A stretch of 64,000 nt of DNA from Prunus persica (taxonomy: Eukaryota > Streptophyta > Magnoliopsida > Rosales > Rosaceae), in assembly GCF_000346465.2 (NCBI RefSeq), contig NC_034014.1, positions 4,612,461 to 4,676,460 of the forward strand, written 5' to 3'. Position numbers and translations under genes: made by a program. This document shows, in pieces, positions 11,568-21,732 of the stretch (positions within the stretch are counted from its first letter, which is position 1; every line of letters begins with the position of its first letter). The notes beneath the pieces were generated by a model that searched no databases, was not told the DNA's origin, and was given only the letters and a program-made list of their open reading frames with translations.

Positions 11568-12414
11568 CTTAATATGTGATATTGGGGCCTTGACCTCTCA
11601 AAACATCGTTGAAGACCGGAAATTGACCCAGCACGTTGAGGTCATTTTGGGATCCGGCAATTCCGAAGAGGGCATGTCAAACCTATGTGTCGAAGCCAGC
11701 AACGGCTTCAAGGATGATACTTTTTTGGCCTTTTCTATTCCCGTAATCACCTTGCAAGGCAGTTGGGCAATTCTTCCATTGCCAGTGCATGCAGTCGATG
11801 CTACTAATCATTCCTGGAAATCCTCGAGCTTCGGCTTTTTGTAGAAGCCGTTGGAGGTCCTTGGGAGTAGGTCTACGCAGGTAGTCCCTAGTGTACAGAG
11901 TTTCAACTGCATCACAAAATCTTACCAAAGCCTCCAACGTAGTGGACTTCCTCATCTGGGCAATCTCATCCACCTGATCAGCAGATGCTCCATACGCCAA
12001 CATTCGTATAACAGCTGTAAGCTTTTGCTCTGGAAGAAGTCCCAAAACCCCAACAGCATCACACTTTTGAACAAAGTATGCATCATAATTGCAAATATCA
12101 TGCATGACTTTATTGAACAAATGGGGTTGCATTTTAAATCGCCTTCAAAAATCAACATCAGAGTACAAAGAAGTTGGGATAAAATAATCTTCCAAAAGAT
12201 TCTTACCCCGAGAATGCCTATGTATGTCCACATTCTGGCGGCGGCCGACTTGTGAACCACGACAGCGACCTTGGTTCTCTTCATCTTGCAAAGCCACTAC
12301 TATGACAACTTGTTCATCGACTTCTCTCTGCAACTCATTGATTTCATCTGCTCTACGGTTTCTCTCATTTGTTTCTCGCTCTTGCCTCTCCAAGCATTTC
12401 CTAAAATCTTCCAT
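11531..12414 (-). pseudogene. Harbinger transposase, 5' two thirds only
   Basis: The frame begins MEDFRKCLERQERE at 12414 and matches the transposase of copy 1. The first catalytic Asp block is present (SIDCMHWQWKN). A frameshift lies near 12140-12150, between SLYSDVDF and the block starting MQPHLF. A stop follows EAVAGFDT at nearly the same codon as in copy 1. Homology ends at YYLA, just before the residue that would supply the second catalytic Asp, because of the internal deletion. The third catalytic residue and the C-terminus are missing. Confidence 0.82.
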
Positions 12415-13064
12415 TGACAATGAATGAAGTATGAATTCTAAACTCTGATAAATGAAAATATAGAAAGATGTGGTATGAGAGGTATGAGTTGAGCCTCTGG
12501 TTTTATAGAAAATTTTGGCAAGATAGACATGCCACGTGGCTTGATTTGATTGGATGAAAATCTTATCTGAAATTTGAAATTCATCCGAAATTTGAACCCA
12601 AAAATTTATTCGAAATTTGAATTTTGAAATTCATCCGAAATTTGAACCCAAAAATCTTACCCTGAAATTTTATCCGATTATGAATAGTCTTGACACATAG
12701 GAACCCAGAAATCTTATCCGAAAATATTATCCAAATTAATTATTGACGTAAAAAAATTTGTGAAAAAAATAAAAAAATGAATAGTAATTGCCCTTAGCCA
12801 TGACAATGGGTGGAAACACAAAATACTATTTGCAAGGGCAACCACTATTCACGTGAATAGTGGCTGCCCTAACTCCCCCCTTGCCATGGCTAAGGGCAAA
12901 TGGGTGGAGTTGCTCTAAAGGGCCAAGCTTTTGAATCCTTGAGCCGTTGTAACGGATAGATGTGCTGATACGACGATGACATCATTATAATGGGGATATC
13001 TGGATTTGTAAGAAATGTATCACTAAACTAATTAAGGATGGATTAGAGACTATAATTTAATTTA

Positions 13065-13853
13065 GGCTTATTATCACAAAACATCCCTAATGTTTACGAA
13101 ACTATCATATTGCATCCTTAATGTTTTTTTGTCTCACTTATGGTTTTCAAGGTTAGTATGTGTTCAAGATTAGTATGTGCAATCACAAATGGCCCATGCC
13201 ATTAGGTTCTGTCAAAAACTCTGTTAGTTTGCTGACGTGGCATACATATATATCACAAAACATCCATGAGGTTTACACACTTATCACAAATGGTCCCTAC
13301 GAATTTTTTTTATTTTTTAATTTAAAATTCATAAAATTTTGGTTTTCTTTTTAAAATTGTTTATAAATGAAAAATCCATTTATAGAAGGATTTTAATTTT
13401 AAAGACCATTTATGAACCCTAAACCTTTTTTTTTTTCATTTTTAAATTTTATGAATTTTAAATTATTTTTTAAAAACTTCTTTAGTTTGTTGATGTGACA
13501 TATATATAGAGCCCACAACTACAATAATATAGTCTCACATGTATTTAAAATTTAATATATTTTTTTAAATCATAAAATTTTAAAAAGAAAACAAAAAATT
13601 TATGAATTTTAAATTTAAAAAATTAAAAAATTTCGTAAGAGCCATTTGTGATAGGTGTGTGAACCTCAAGGATGTTTTGTGATATACATATATGCCACGT
13701 CAGCAAACTAACGGAATTTTTTACGAAACCTAACGACATGAACCATTTGTGATCATGCATATTAACCTTAAGGACCACGAATGACAAAAAAAAATATTAA
13801 GGATGCAATCTGATAGTTTCGTAAACCTTAGGGACGTTTTGTGATAATAAGCC
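13065..13853. mobile_element. MULE-like non-autonomous element, 9-bp TSD
   Basis: The exact 9-bp sequence TTTAATTTA flanks the element at 13056-13064 and 13854-13862. Its termini are long inverted repeats beginning GGCTTATTATCACAAAAC and extending for roughly 240 bp with few mismatches, so almost the whole 789-bp element is a giant hairpin. A 9-bp duplication and long TIRs are the marks of Mutator-like elements. There is no coding sequence. Internal blocks such as TTTGCTGACGTGGCA also occur in both arms. Confidence 0.9.
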
Positions 13854-13862
13854 TTTAATTTA

Positions 13863-14815
13863 TTAAATTCAGGGGTTTTAAGCTGTATTTGGATGGAGGG
13901 TTTTTTTTTATAATTTTTTATAATTTTTTATAAAATCAAATAGAAACTTCATTAGATAAACTTTGATAAATATGATTTCCAGCGATCTACTTGTGCATAA
14001 GAGCGAACGAGTAAATGAAAACAACAATCTTGCCAAAGAGCAATTTGGCGATTTGCAGCAACCTCCGTCAAAGACGGTGTATAATCAAATTTAGAGAACA
14101 TGAGCGGCATTAGGGAGCGGATATTGGAAGCAGAATTTGATTGAGAACATATACTAAAAGTGGTGATGGGGAACTTCAATCTAACCATGCTTTAGAAGAA
14201 ACCATCACAAATGACTTTTTACTCAAAACACCCTAGTAGACTTATTCACTAACCTAAAAGAAAAAGACGAGAAGATAATAGGGGGAGGAGGGGCAGTGAC
14301 GCTTCTTCCTCCTCCCCCCTATGGAGTTTTCCTTTAGAACACACATAGGGAGAGAGCAGCTAGGGTTTTAAGAAAAAGATTTATGCCATAAGATCATGAC
14401 TTGACTTGCCCCATTTACATCTTTCATTGATAATTTGGTTTGGATGGAGGGATTTGAAAAAAAAAAAAAAAAAGGATATGAATTTGACAATGAACTTAAA
14501 TTTGCTAAGATGAGCATTAACTTGCAGTTGTAGATCAATGGTTTAAGGTTCAAAACTCCGTAGTATCTTGACAACCTGTAAGAAAACCACCCTTCCTCGA
14601 TATCACTTTCGAGGTGATTGATTCTATTGAGTAACCCTTTTTAAACCTTTTTAGCTTAAACCATTTTTGTAACCCTTGATTCTATTCACATCCTCTCTCT
14701 TTTTGGCAACCCAAAAAAAAGTCTGATAATAGTTTCACACGTTAGAAATGATATTCATCTTAGGAGTTACCAGGTACAATAGAGTCCCATCTCTGTCGTT
14801 TAGTACCATAGATCA
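13863..14815. other. Intergenic, degenerate repeats
   Basis: No gene is recognised. The phrase TTTGGATGGAGGG occurs twice in the same orientation (near 13886 and 14443), each before an A/T run. Around 14520-14640 the wording is reminiscent of a decayed SINE, but no flanking duplication is visible. Confidence 0.3.
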
Positions 14816-14825
14816 TAAATCGTAT

Positions 14826-16208
14826 GGGTAAATTACTCAAATGGTCCTCAAACTTGTACGCGATTTACATTTTGGTCCCTAAATTAAATTATTAGTCCAA
14901 ATGGTACATAAACTCTATATTAATCGCTTCATTAGTCTTATTGTTACATTCTGTCAATGTTGCTGTTAAATATGAGGGTAAATTGGTCATTTCGTACGTT
15001 AAAAATAAATAAATACTAAAAAATAAATAAAAATTCTGTCAATATTGCTGTTAAATATGAGGGCAAATTGGTCATTTCGTACGTTAAAAATAAATAAATA
15101 CTAACAAATAAATAAAAACTCTCTCTCTCTCTCTGTCTCTCTCTCGGCCAACACTCCCACCATTGCCCACCTCCTCAGGAGCTTCCCTCTTCCTTTGCGT
15201 TTCTTCAGCAACCTCCTCTAAACTTATTCCAAAGTACTACGCAGATGCTTCATGGCCTACAAATTCATACAGTGCTTCAATAAACCCTCCTCTAAACTTA
15301 TCCAAAGTACAAAGAAAATTAAGTTCCGTTTTCGAAGTGAGAATTTTCCCAAATTAATCATAGGTGCCTGAAAAAATCTTATGGAGCTCGAGATAGGACA
15401 AGCATCAAAATTGACAGACACCCAAGCAAAAAACAACAAAAAATTTCTGTGAAGTTCAACGAAAATACAAAGATAAACTGCTTTTTCAACATATTCACAA
15501 AAATGTCAGTCACAGATAGTTTAATTTTACGACGCTTAAGCAATGATAGAGAAATTTTATAAAAAAAAAAAAACTTTTGTGATAGAAAGAGAGTACCTGG
15601 AGGGTTCGTGATGTAAGTAAATTGTGACCTTCTTCTCTGTTCCTTTGCATCTTCGTCTATATGCGAGAGAGATGGGCTTGAAAAAGGAAGGGAGGGTTAG
15701 TAAGATTGTTATTCACAAAGAATGAAATCAGGTGTCATGGTGCAATTTTCAACAGCCAGCACTAAGGTTGAGTCCTTGTGATGATAACATCTGAATCAAT
15801 TTTCAACAGCCAGCACTTTGTTAGTAATATTTTGGACATTAATTGTTGGGCTGGATGGTTGAAGGCCATTAACAAACCATCTTTTTTTTTTTTACAAACA
15901 CAGTAATTGGAGAGGTCTGTAGGGTTGGGGAGAAGAAATCAAAGGGAGGGGGTTTGGGTCTCATGATTTTTTTTCTCTTTTTCTTCAATTATTTTTTAAT
16001 TTTGTATTTATTTTAACCTTATTTTATTTGTTAATTATGGAAAGTCGTATTTGCCCCTAAAATTTGGTTACATTTAACAGAAAATATAACGGTTGGATCA
16101 AATGGGGCGATTAAAATAGAGTTTATGTACCATTTGGACTAATAATTTAATTTAGTGACCAAAATGTAAATCGCGTACAAGTTTCAGGATCATTTGAGTA
16201 ATTTACCC
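14826..16208. mobile_element. MULE-like non-autonomous element, 10-bp TSD
   Basis: TAAATCGTAT is repeated exactly at 14816-14825 and 16209-16218. The termini are inverted repeats of about 95 bp starting GGGTAAATTACTCAAATG. Inside are an 85-bp tandem duplication and a CT-rich tract (15120-15145). The only open frames are short and unconvincing. The TSD length and long TIRs fit a Mutator-like non-autonomous element. Confidence 0.87.
14951..15120. repeat. Tandem duplication of an 85-bp unit
   Basis: Two adjacent copies (14951-15035 and 15036-15120) differ at only a few positions. Both start CTGTCAAT(G/A)TTGCTG and end in an A/T-rich AAATAAATAAAA stretch. They lie inside the MULE-like element at 14826-16208. 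Confidence 0.9.
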
Positions 16209-16280
16209 TAAATCGTATTGTATGGTGTAGAAGCTTTTAGTTCCTTTAAGCATAATTGAAGTACCCACTACAAAAAGTAA

Positions 16281-16632
16281 TGGTGCGTTTGGATAAGGGA
16301 AATAAATTTAGAATTTTGACAAAACTCAGAATTTCTAAATTGACATAATTTTGGTGTTTGGATAAAAAAACATAGAAATTTAAAAATTCCGAATGGAAAA
16401 AAACATGAAATTTGGAGATCATAAATTCCAAGTTTAAATTCTATCTAAAAGTTGTCATTTCTAAAATCCCAAGAGAGATTGAGTTCAAAAAAAAGATAAC
16501 TTTACAAATAAATGTTAAATTTCGTGTTTTAAATCAGTCACCAAAACAAGAAACTTTACAAATTCTAGAACATTAATTTCCGTCATTTATGAAATCCTTT
16601 GTACTTTTAAATTTCTTCATCCAAATGCACTG
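16281..16632. mobile_element. Tourist-like MITE
   Basis: TAA flanks the 352-bp element at 16278-16280 and 16633-16635. The ends read inward TGGTGCGTTTGGAT and CAGTGCATTTGGAT, an imperfect inverted repeat followed by similar AAATTTA-rich stretches. The 3-bp TAA duplication and the GTTTGGAT-type end suggest a PIF/Harbinger-derived MITE. It has no coding capacity. Confidence 0.65.
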
Positions 16633-16635
16633 TAA

Positions 16636-16652
16636 ATTTCCTAACCACTTAG

Positions 16653-16686
<34 letters not shown>

Positions 16687-19483
16687 CTCATATTAAAAGA
16701 TACAACGCATAACACACAAAACAATGAAGTGACCTGATAATTTTAGCCGATTGCAAATAACATGAAGTAGCATCAAGCACTAGGGTTTGGACTTTTCTTT
16801 TGTTGCCAAAGTTAGGAAGGAGTAAAGGGAAAACTCACACACATAAGTACCATGGGGGTTTGAATTTAGAACTATATAAGAGCACACCAAGAACCTCATA
16901 CTAGGTTTGGACTATTTAATCAAATTCAATCGATCTCTATATTTATTTATTTAGTGAATCTATTGGGCTGCAATACTTTTTCTAATTGGGCTATGCTACA
17001 GGTTTTTTCTAAATGGGCTTGGCTATGGTGGATTTTCTAAAAAATATTTTTAAATTGTTTTTACAGGTTTGGGTTCTGGGTCAGGCACTTACGGTTTGTT
17101 GCAACAACAGCAGGAGTTGCCTCGTCGGGCTTGTGGATCTAAAAATAATGGTTTTTTTTTTGGAGCAGATATAGGATATAGTTCAAGGGTTTAGGATTTA
17201 GGGTTTAGGGTTGTGATGTTTTCACAAAACATCTTCATGTTTTAAAAATTAAACTAACACACTCCGTGATATTTAAAATTATTTTCTGTCCAAAAAATTG
17301 GTGATTTCATTTTAAAAAAATTATTCAAATAAAAAATTAACTTCAAGGGTAAGGCCTCAAGTGTTTATATGCAATCTAATGTATGAGGTTAATATTGTTA
17401 TTTGGAGAAATTTTTTTGACGATGTCGAAATTTTTTTGGTAGAAAATTAATTAAAAGAGCTTTGTTAAAACAATTTAAAACATAAGAGGAGTCAAGAGAT
17501 TTTATGAAACACCCAAAACCTCAGGGCACTCTTTTACTGACCCATTAATTCCCTCCCACACTTAGTTGTCCACCTCACGTTACGTGAGGGTTTGGGGATT
17601 GGAATTAAGAAATTAACTTATCCAAGAAATTAACTTATCCCTCTCCCTGCAGTAACGTAACGTGTCAACCACAATTGCTTCCAAAGTCTCGATATATATT
17701 AATTCGGTATAACAAGTGCCCCAAGTTCGTTTTAAAATGATTGGCACTGGCAGTCCGATGAGCACGTACGTCAAAGGGATCATTTGTGCATGGGATTTTT
17801 TTGTTTCTTATGATGAAAATCAATTAAATAAATGAGGAGAGAAATGATAGAAAGAGATGGAAAATGAGATATTTGAGGTAGATACAAAAAAAGGAATTCG
17901 AATGCCAATGGGGTTTAGTAGAGTAGTGTGTCAGAGTGAGAAATTTCTTTGTTTTATAGTTTAAATTATCGCTTGTATTAAAAATATATTTAAAAAATTC
18001 GAATAACGACAAAATTAGAATTTAACTTTAAAAGTCGTAATGGAAATAAACACAATTTTTTTTATCAAATGCAAGTTGCAATGCGTTTTGATTCTCTGAT
18101 GGTGATTTGAGCAATTTGAATCAAATGCAGATCGATGACTCTAATCGGAAGGTCTCTTTACAAGAATTAAATTTTTACGTAGCAATGGCATCAGCGTTCG
18201 GGGGGATATTTGGCTATTGTTTTGTCTTATTTGAAAGATTTTATATAAAACAAAAAATCAATCAAATAAGATGAATGTTGATGGTGATTTCTACAAAATT
18301 CAGATTGGCATTTTGGATATTTAACTTACACTTCTAATAATGGGCGTTTTCTTTTAAAAGTTGACATGAAAATAAATCATATTGCGTGTATGCAAATGAT
18401 CATTTGCAGGTCACATAGGGGTAGGGGTGGTTATTGGGAGAAAATTTATCATGTGTCTACAATACTCTTTACGTGATTAATGTTGTAGACAAAGAAGATA
18501 TATCTCTCGTTGTAGGGTATCAGTCCAAAAAGTTACTCAATATGAATTCAGTTGCAATTTCTTTTTCTTTTTTTTCAATTATTTATTTATTTATTCAAAG
18601 CTGGAATTTACATTTAGCTACTCGTGAGCTATGCATAGCTTTTGTAAGCGTAAAAGAGACACTCAAATCTCCACACACAACACACCAGCATTAAGATTAA
18701 TATGCCTCTATAACTTCTGTGTCCCTTTCAACTTTTTCGGCCAATTTGTCTTTTTCTGGGGGTTTGGTGAAAAGTAAAAACCATATATAACGCATTGCAT
18801 TGACAGCGTCAACAAACGATAATTACAGTTACCTAACTCACGGGATATTACTGTCGTTAAGATAAAATATATGCATCTTCTGGTAAAAGGAATGAGTCTT
18901 AATTATAAACTAATTGTCATCTGTAACTAAGTAGGTAGCGTTTTGGGAGAGCCAAACATATATGATATAGAAAAAGAGAACCTAGAAGTTTCTTGTTATT
19001 TTACATTAAAGTGATTGTACATGTAGATTCACGATAAGAATTTAACTCTCGTTCAATTTATTATTAAATTATAAACCTACTTTAAATAATCATTAATTAA
19101 GAATTAATATTGTAATTTCATGCCATTTTGCTTTGCCAATTTAAGACAAATAACATGCTTAGCATCAGAGTTCTTATTTGATCAACTCGACTCACAAACT
19201 AATGATGGTAAGGTAGTTGTGAAATTTAGTAATTACAATTCGGTAGTATTTTATTTTATTTTTATTTTTTTTAATATAGGTAGTGTTCACTTTTTTAGTG
19301 TATTACAAATTTATCATTTTGTATTATTATTTTCACTTTTAATGTCTTTGCATGCAGATGTAGGTTAGCCGAGTTTGCTGTGGTAGTGAGCCCGCCACTT
19401 TGTACTTAAATTTGAATTTCTCTTTCCGTAGACTAGATAAATTTAGAGTAATTTAAACTATCACTTATATTAAAATTAAAATT
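16636..19483. other. Gene-poor intergenic region
   Basis: No gene is recognised in about 2.8 kb. Items seen are a (TA)15 microsatellite at 16654-16684, three tandem telomere-type heptamers at 17190-17210 (TTTAGGA then two TTTAGGG), and a short palindrome CCTCACGT-T-ACGTGAGG at 17573-17589. Open frames are short and lack family features. Confidence 0.5.
17190..17210. repeat. Short interstitial telomere-type repeat
   Basis: Three heptamers, TTTAGGA then TTTAGGG twice, the plant telomere unit. Too short to indicate a telomere; probably chance, a telo-box cluster or a repair scar. Confidence 0.6.
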
Positions 19484-19493
19484 AAAAGTCTTT

Positions 19494-19649
19494 GCCAATG
19501 GTCTAGCTCAATGAAAAAGAACTATAACTTGCATACTAGTAGTCTTAGGTTCGAACCCATATGATATCTTGATAGTGTGTGTATGAGAAACCTCTCTTTC
19601 CTCTTATAATTTAGACTATCACTTGTATTTAAAAAAATAGAAAGGAAAA
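19494..19649 (+). mobile_element. tRNA-derived SINE with 10-bp TSD
   Basis: The direct repeat AAAAGTCTTT flanks the element at 19484-19493 and 19650-19659. Inside, a box A-like sequence (TGGTCTAGCTCAATG, about 19499-19513) and a perfect box B-like GGTTCGAACCC (19549-19559) have the spacing of an internal Pol III promoter. The tail is A-rich. These features define a plant tRNA-derived SINE, a non-coding retroposon moved by LINE machinery. Confidence 0.78.
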
Positions 19650-19720
19650 AAAAGTCTTTAGACGTCAAGATGGATACATTTGCTTTCATTTATTCACGAG
19701 GAATGTTTTCCTTCTCATGA

Positions 19721-19952
19721 AAAGGAATTGACGGGGGCCTGCACAAGCGGTGGAGCATGTGGTTTAATTTGATACAAAGCGAAGAACCTTACCAGGACTT
19801 GACATGCCACGAATCCTCTTGAAAGAGAGGGATGCTTTCGAGAACGCTGACACAGGTGGTGCATGGCCGTCGTCAACTCGTGCCATAGGTGTTAGGTTAA
19901 GTCTCGCAACGAGCGCAACCCTCGTATTTAGTTGCCACCGTTGAGTTTGGAA
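19721..19952 (+). pseudogene. Nuclear copy of plastid 16S rRNA fragment (NUPT)
   Basis: The 232-bp block beginning AAAGGAATTGACGGGGG matches the conserved 3' third of 16S rRNA, roughly E. coli positions 900-1150. Recognisable elements are CACAAGCGGTGGAGCATGTG, GCGAAGAACCTTACCAGG and CGCAACGAGCGCAACCCTCG. The wording is chloroplast-like (TTGAAAGAGAGGG, TGCATGGCCGTCGTC) rather than mitochondrial or nuclear 18S. Homology stops abruptly on both sides. Compared with the conserved plastid sequence I remember, most changes are C to T or G to A, as expected for a methylated, non-functional nuclear insertion. Confidence 0.9.
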
Positions 19953-21732
19953 AAAAGCTACTAGCTAAACCATAAAAGTTGGTTCAATTTTATATAAATC
20001 AGATTATGAACTCTGAAACTTAACAATCTTAGAAAAATATTTGATTTTCACGTTATGATCTCTTGCTAGAATGATATTTAATTCAACAGGTCAATTGACA
20101 TTGTCACTTTGCTTTTATTTTATTTGTCGTGTAGCTTTAGAAACACCATGTTAACTAGTTCTTTTAATTTTTTTTTATTTATAGTACTTTTCCTATTGAG
20201 ATAAGCGATAATATACTAAACTCATACACATTACACGGATGTTAGGACTCAAACCCAAAACCTTGACTAAAAGAACAATTGCTTCAAACCACTACAATAA
20301 TGAGTCATTTGCTCGTATTAACTAGTTATTATTTAAAATTACAGTTGTTTTATTGTAGGTCAATGAATATCTTAGGTATGGAATCTTGTTTTCCCCTTGT
20401 AAAAGCTGTTATCTCAAGCTCATATTTTATCACTATATAATGATCAATTTGATAGTTTAGGGTAATCTTCTTTTAACATTATTATGTATTATAACTTTTG
20501 CGACTCAACGTGTACGAAAGAAGCAAAAGTACCAATCAATTGCCCTCAGCAAACTTGTCAAACCAAAACGTGTATTGTCTATGTGACTGCACCAAACTAG
20601 CATCTTTTTGTATTGCGTGGGCTAAAAAGGGTGACTAAGTTAATTAAACGGCCCACTATCAATATCCACGCGTCATTTCTTCTTAGTGGTCATCTCCATC
20701 AATCATTAATTAAGTTTTACTTAAATTAGTGATTCAGATTCACAATTTAATAGTATAATTCACGGACGCATATCGACTTACGTAATATTAGCTATATAAG
20801 TTTGATAATATAATACACGTACCAACTTACTTAATAATAACTATATAAGTTTGATAATATCACACATGCGTACCGACTTACTTAATAATAGCTATATAAG
20901 TTTAATTATAATCTGTTGCGTTTGGGTTTTTGCTATTATTTAATAAATTGACATTAACAAAAAAAATTTGTAACTCATGTAGTTAAGAACATTTACCTTT
21001 ATATTTTAAGTCATAGGTTAGATCGGAACCAAAATTTGCTTCAAACTCTTTATGAAGAAACCAATTCTTTAGTGAACTAAAGAATCCCGATGAAAGTAAA
21101 AATATTAATTACATGATGAAAGCAGAATTGGCACGTAGTGCTTTGCATTAACCAAACAAAGACCAGCCTGTTGCGTCCATATCAGGCAATTGAAACTTAT
21201 TGTTTATTTGAAAAAAGATGAAAAAAAGAAAGAAAGAAAGAAAAAGAAGATAATATTCTTGAATCTGTATGTTTTGTCCTAAACTATCTATCTTTAGATT
21301 CCCTAATCTAATTGACTGACGTCTGTCTGTCATTTTTCCCTTTATTCTTTTTCTTGGAGCCTTTTTTCTTCTTTTCTAAGAACAAAATGCCAAAACATAC
21401 ACCACTGTAGACTGTAGTTGAGAACGATAGCTTTATTAGCAACATCGATGATGGATGGTGAATATTTGAGGCATAGCATGTGCCAAAGCCGTGTCAATAT
21501 GTCCATTCTTGAGGCAGACCCATCTCATTATGGTTCATCTCTGGCACAGCCCGTGAGTGACGTTTTTTAGTTGATTGCATGCTTGCCCTATCACCCTTGT
21601 TAAAACCATCTTCAACGAAAGAAAGAAGAAAAAGAAGTTAGAGGCTCAAAATTCGTGCACAAACTTCGTAAATTTGAACCATACATTTAACAAGATTTTA
21701 TCGTATTGAGAGTGATAATCGAATTATATGTT
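19953..21732. other. Gene-poor intergenic region with degenerate SINE and tandem repeat
   Basis: No gene is recognised. Around 20200-20310 a minus-strand GGTTTGAGTCC box B-like motif with SINE-like wording suggests an old SINE. A three-copy tandem repeat lies at 20763-20905. The right part lies downstream of the gene at 21733-23737. Confidence 0.4.
20763..20905. repeat. Tandem repeat, about 58-bp unit, three copies
   Basis: Each unit contains CGACTTAC or CAACTTAC, then TAATA, AGCTATATAAGTTT or ACTATATAAGTTT, and GATAATAT. Copies are imperfect, with the last one truncated. Confidence 0.8.

Larger units (their letters stand above)
10156..12915 (-). mobile_element. PIF/Harbinger DNA transposon, copy 2 (internally deleted)
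   Basis: TAA flanks the element at 10153-10155 and 12916-12918. Both ends read inward GAGCAACTCCA. It is the same family as copy 1 but inverted: ORF1 is on the plus strand and the transposase on the minus strand. It is about 1.15 kb shorter than copy 1 because an internal deletion joins the middle of the transposase to the C-terminal part of ORF1 near 11530. A 22-bp perfect palindrome containing CACGTG lies at 12842-12863 and corresponds to the palindrome in copy 1. A non-autonomous derivative. Confidence 0.9.

Noticed and set aside
17190..17210. Telomere or chromosome end
   Set aside because: Only three heptamers in the middle of ordinary intergenic DNA.
19721..19952. Functional rRNA gene or bacterial contamination
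   Set aside because: Only 232 bp match 16S, with decay typical of a nuclear plastid fragment and plant sequence on both sides.
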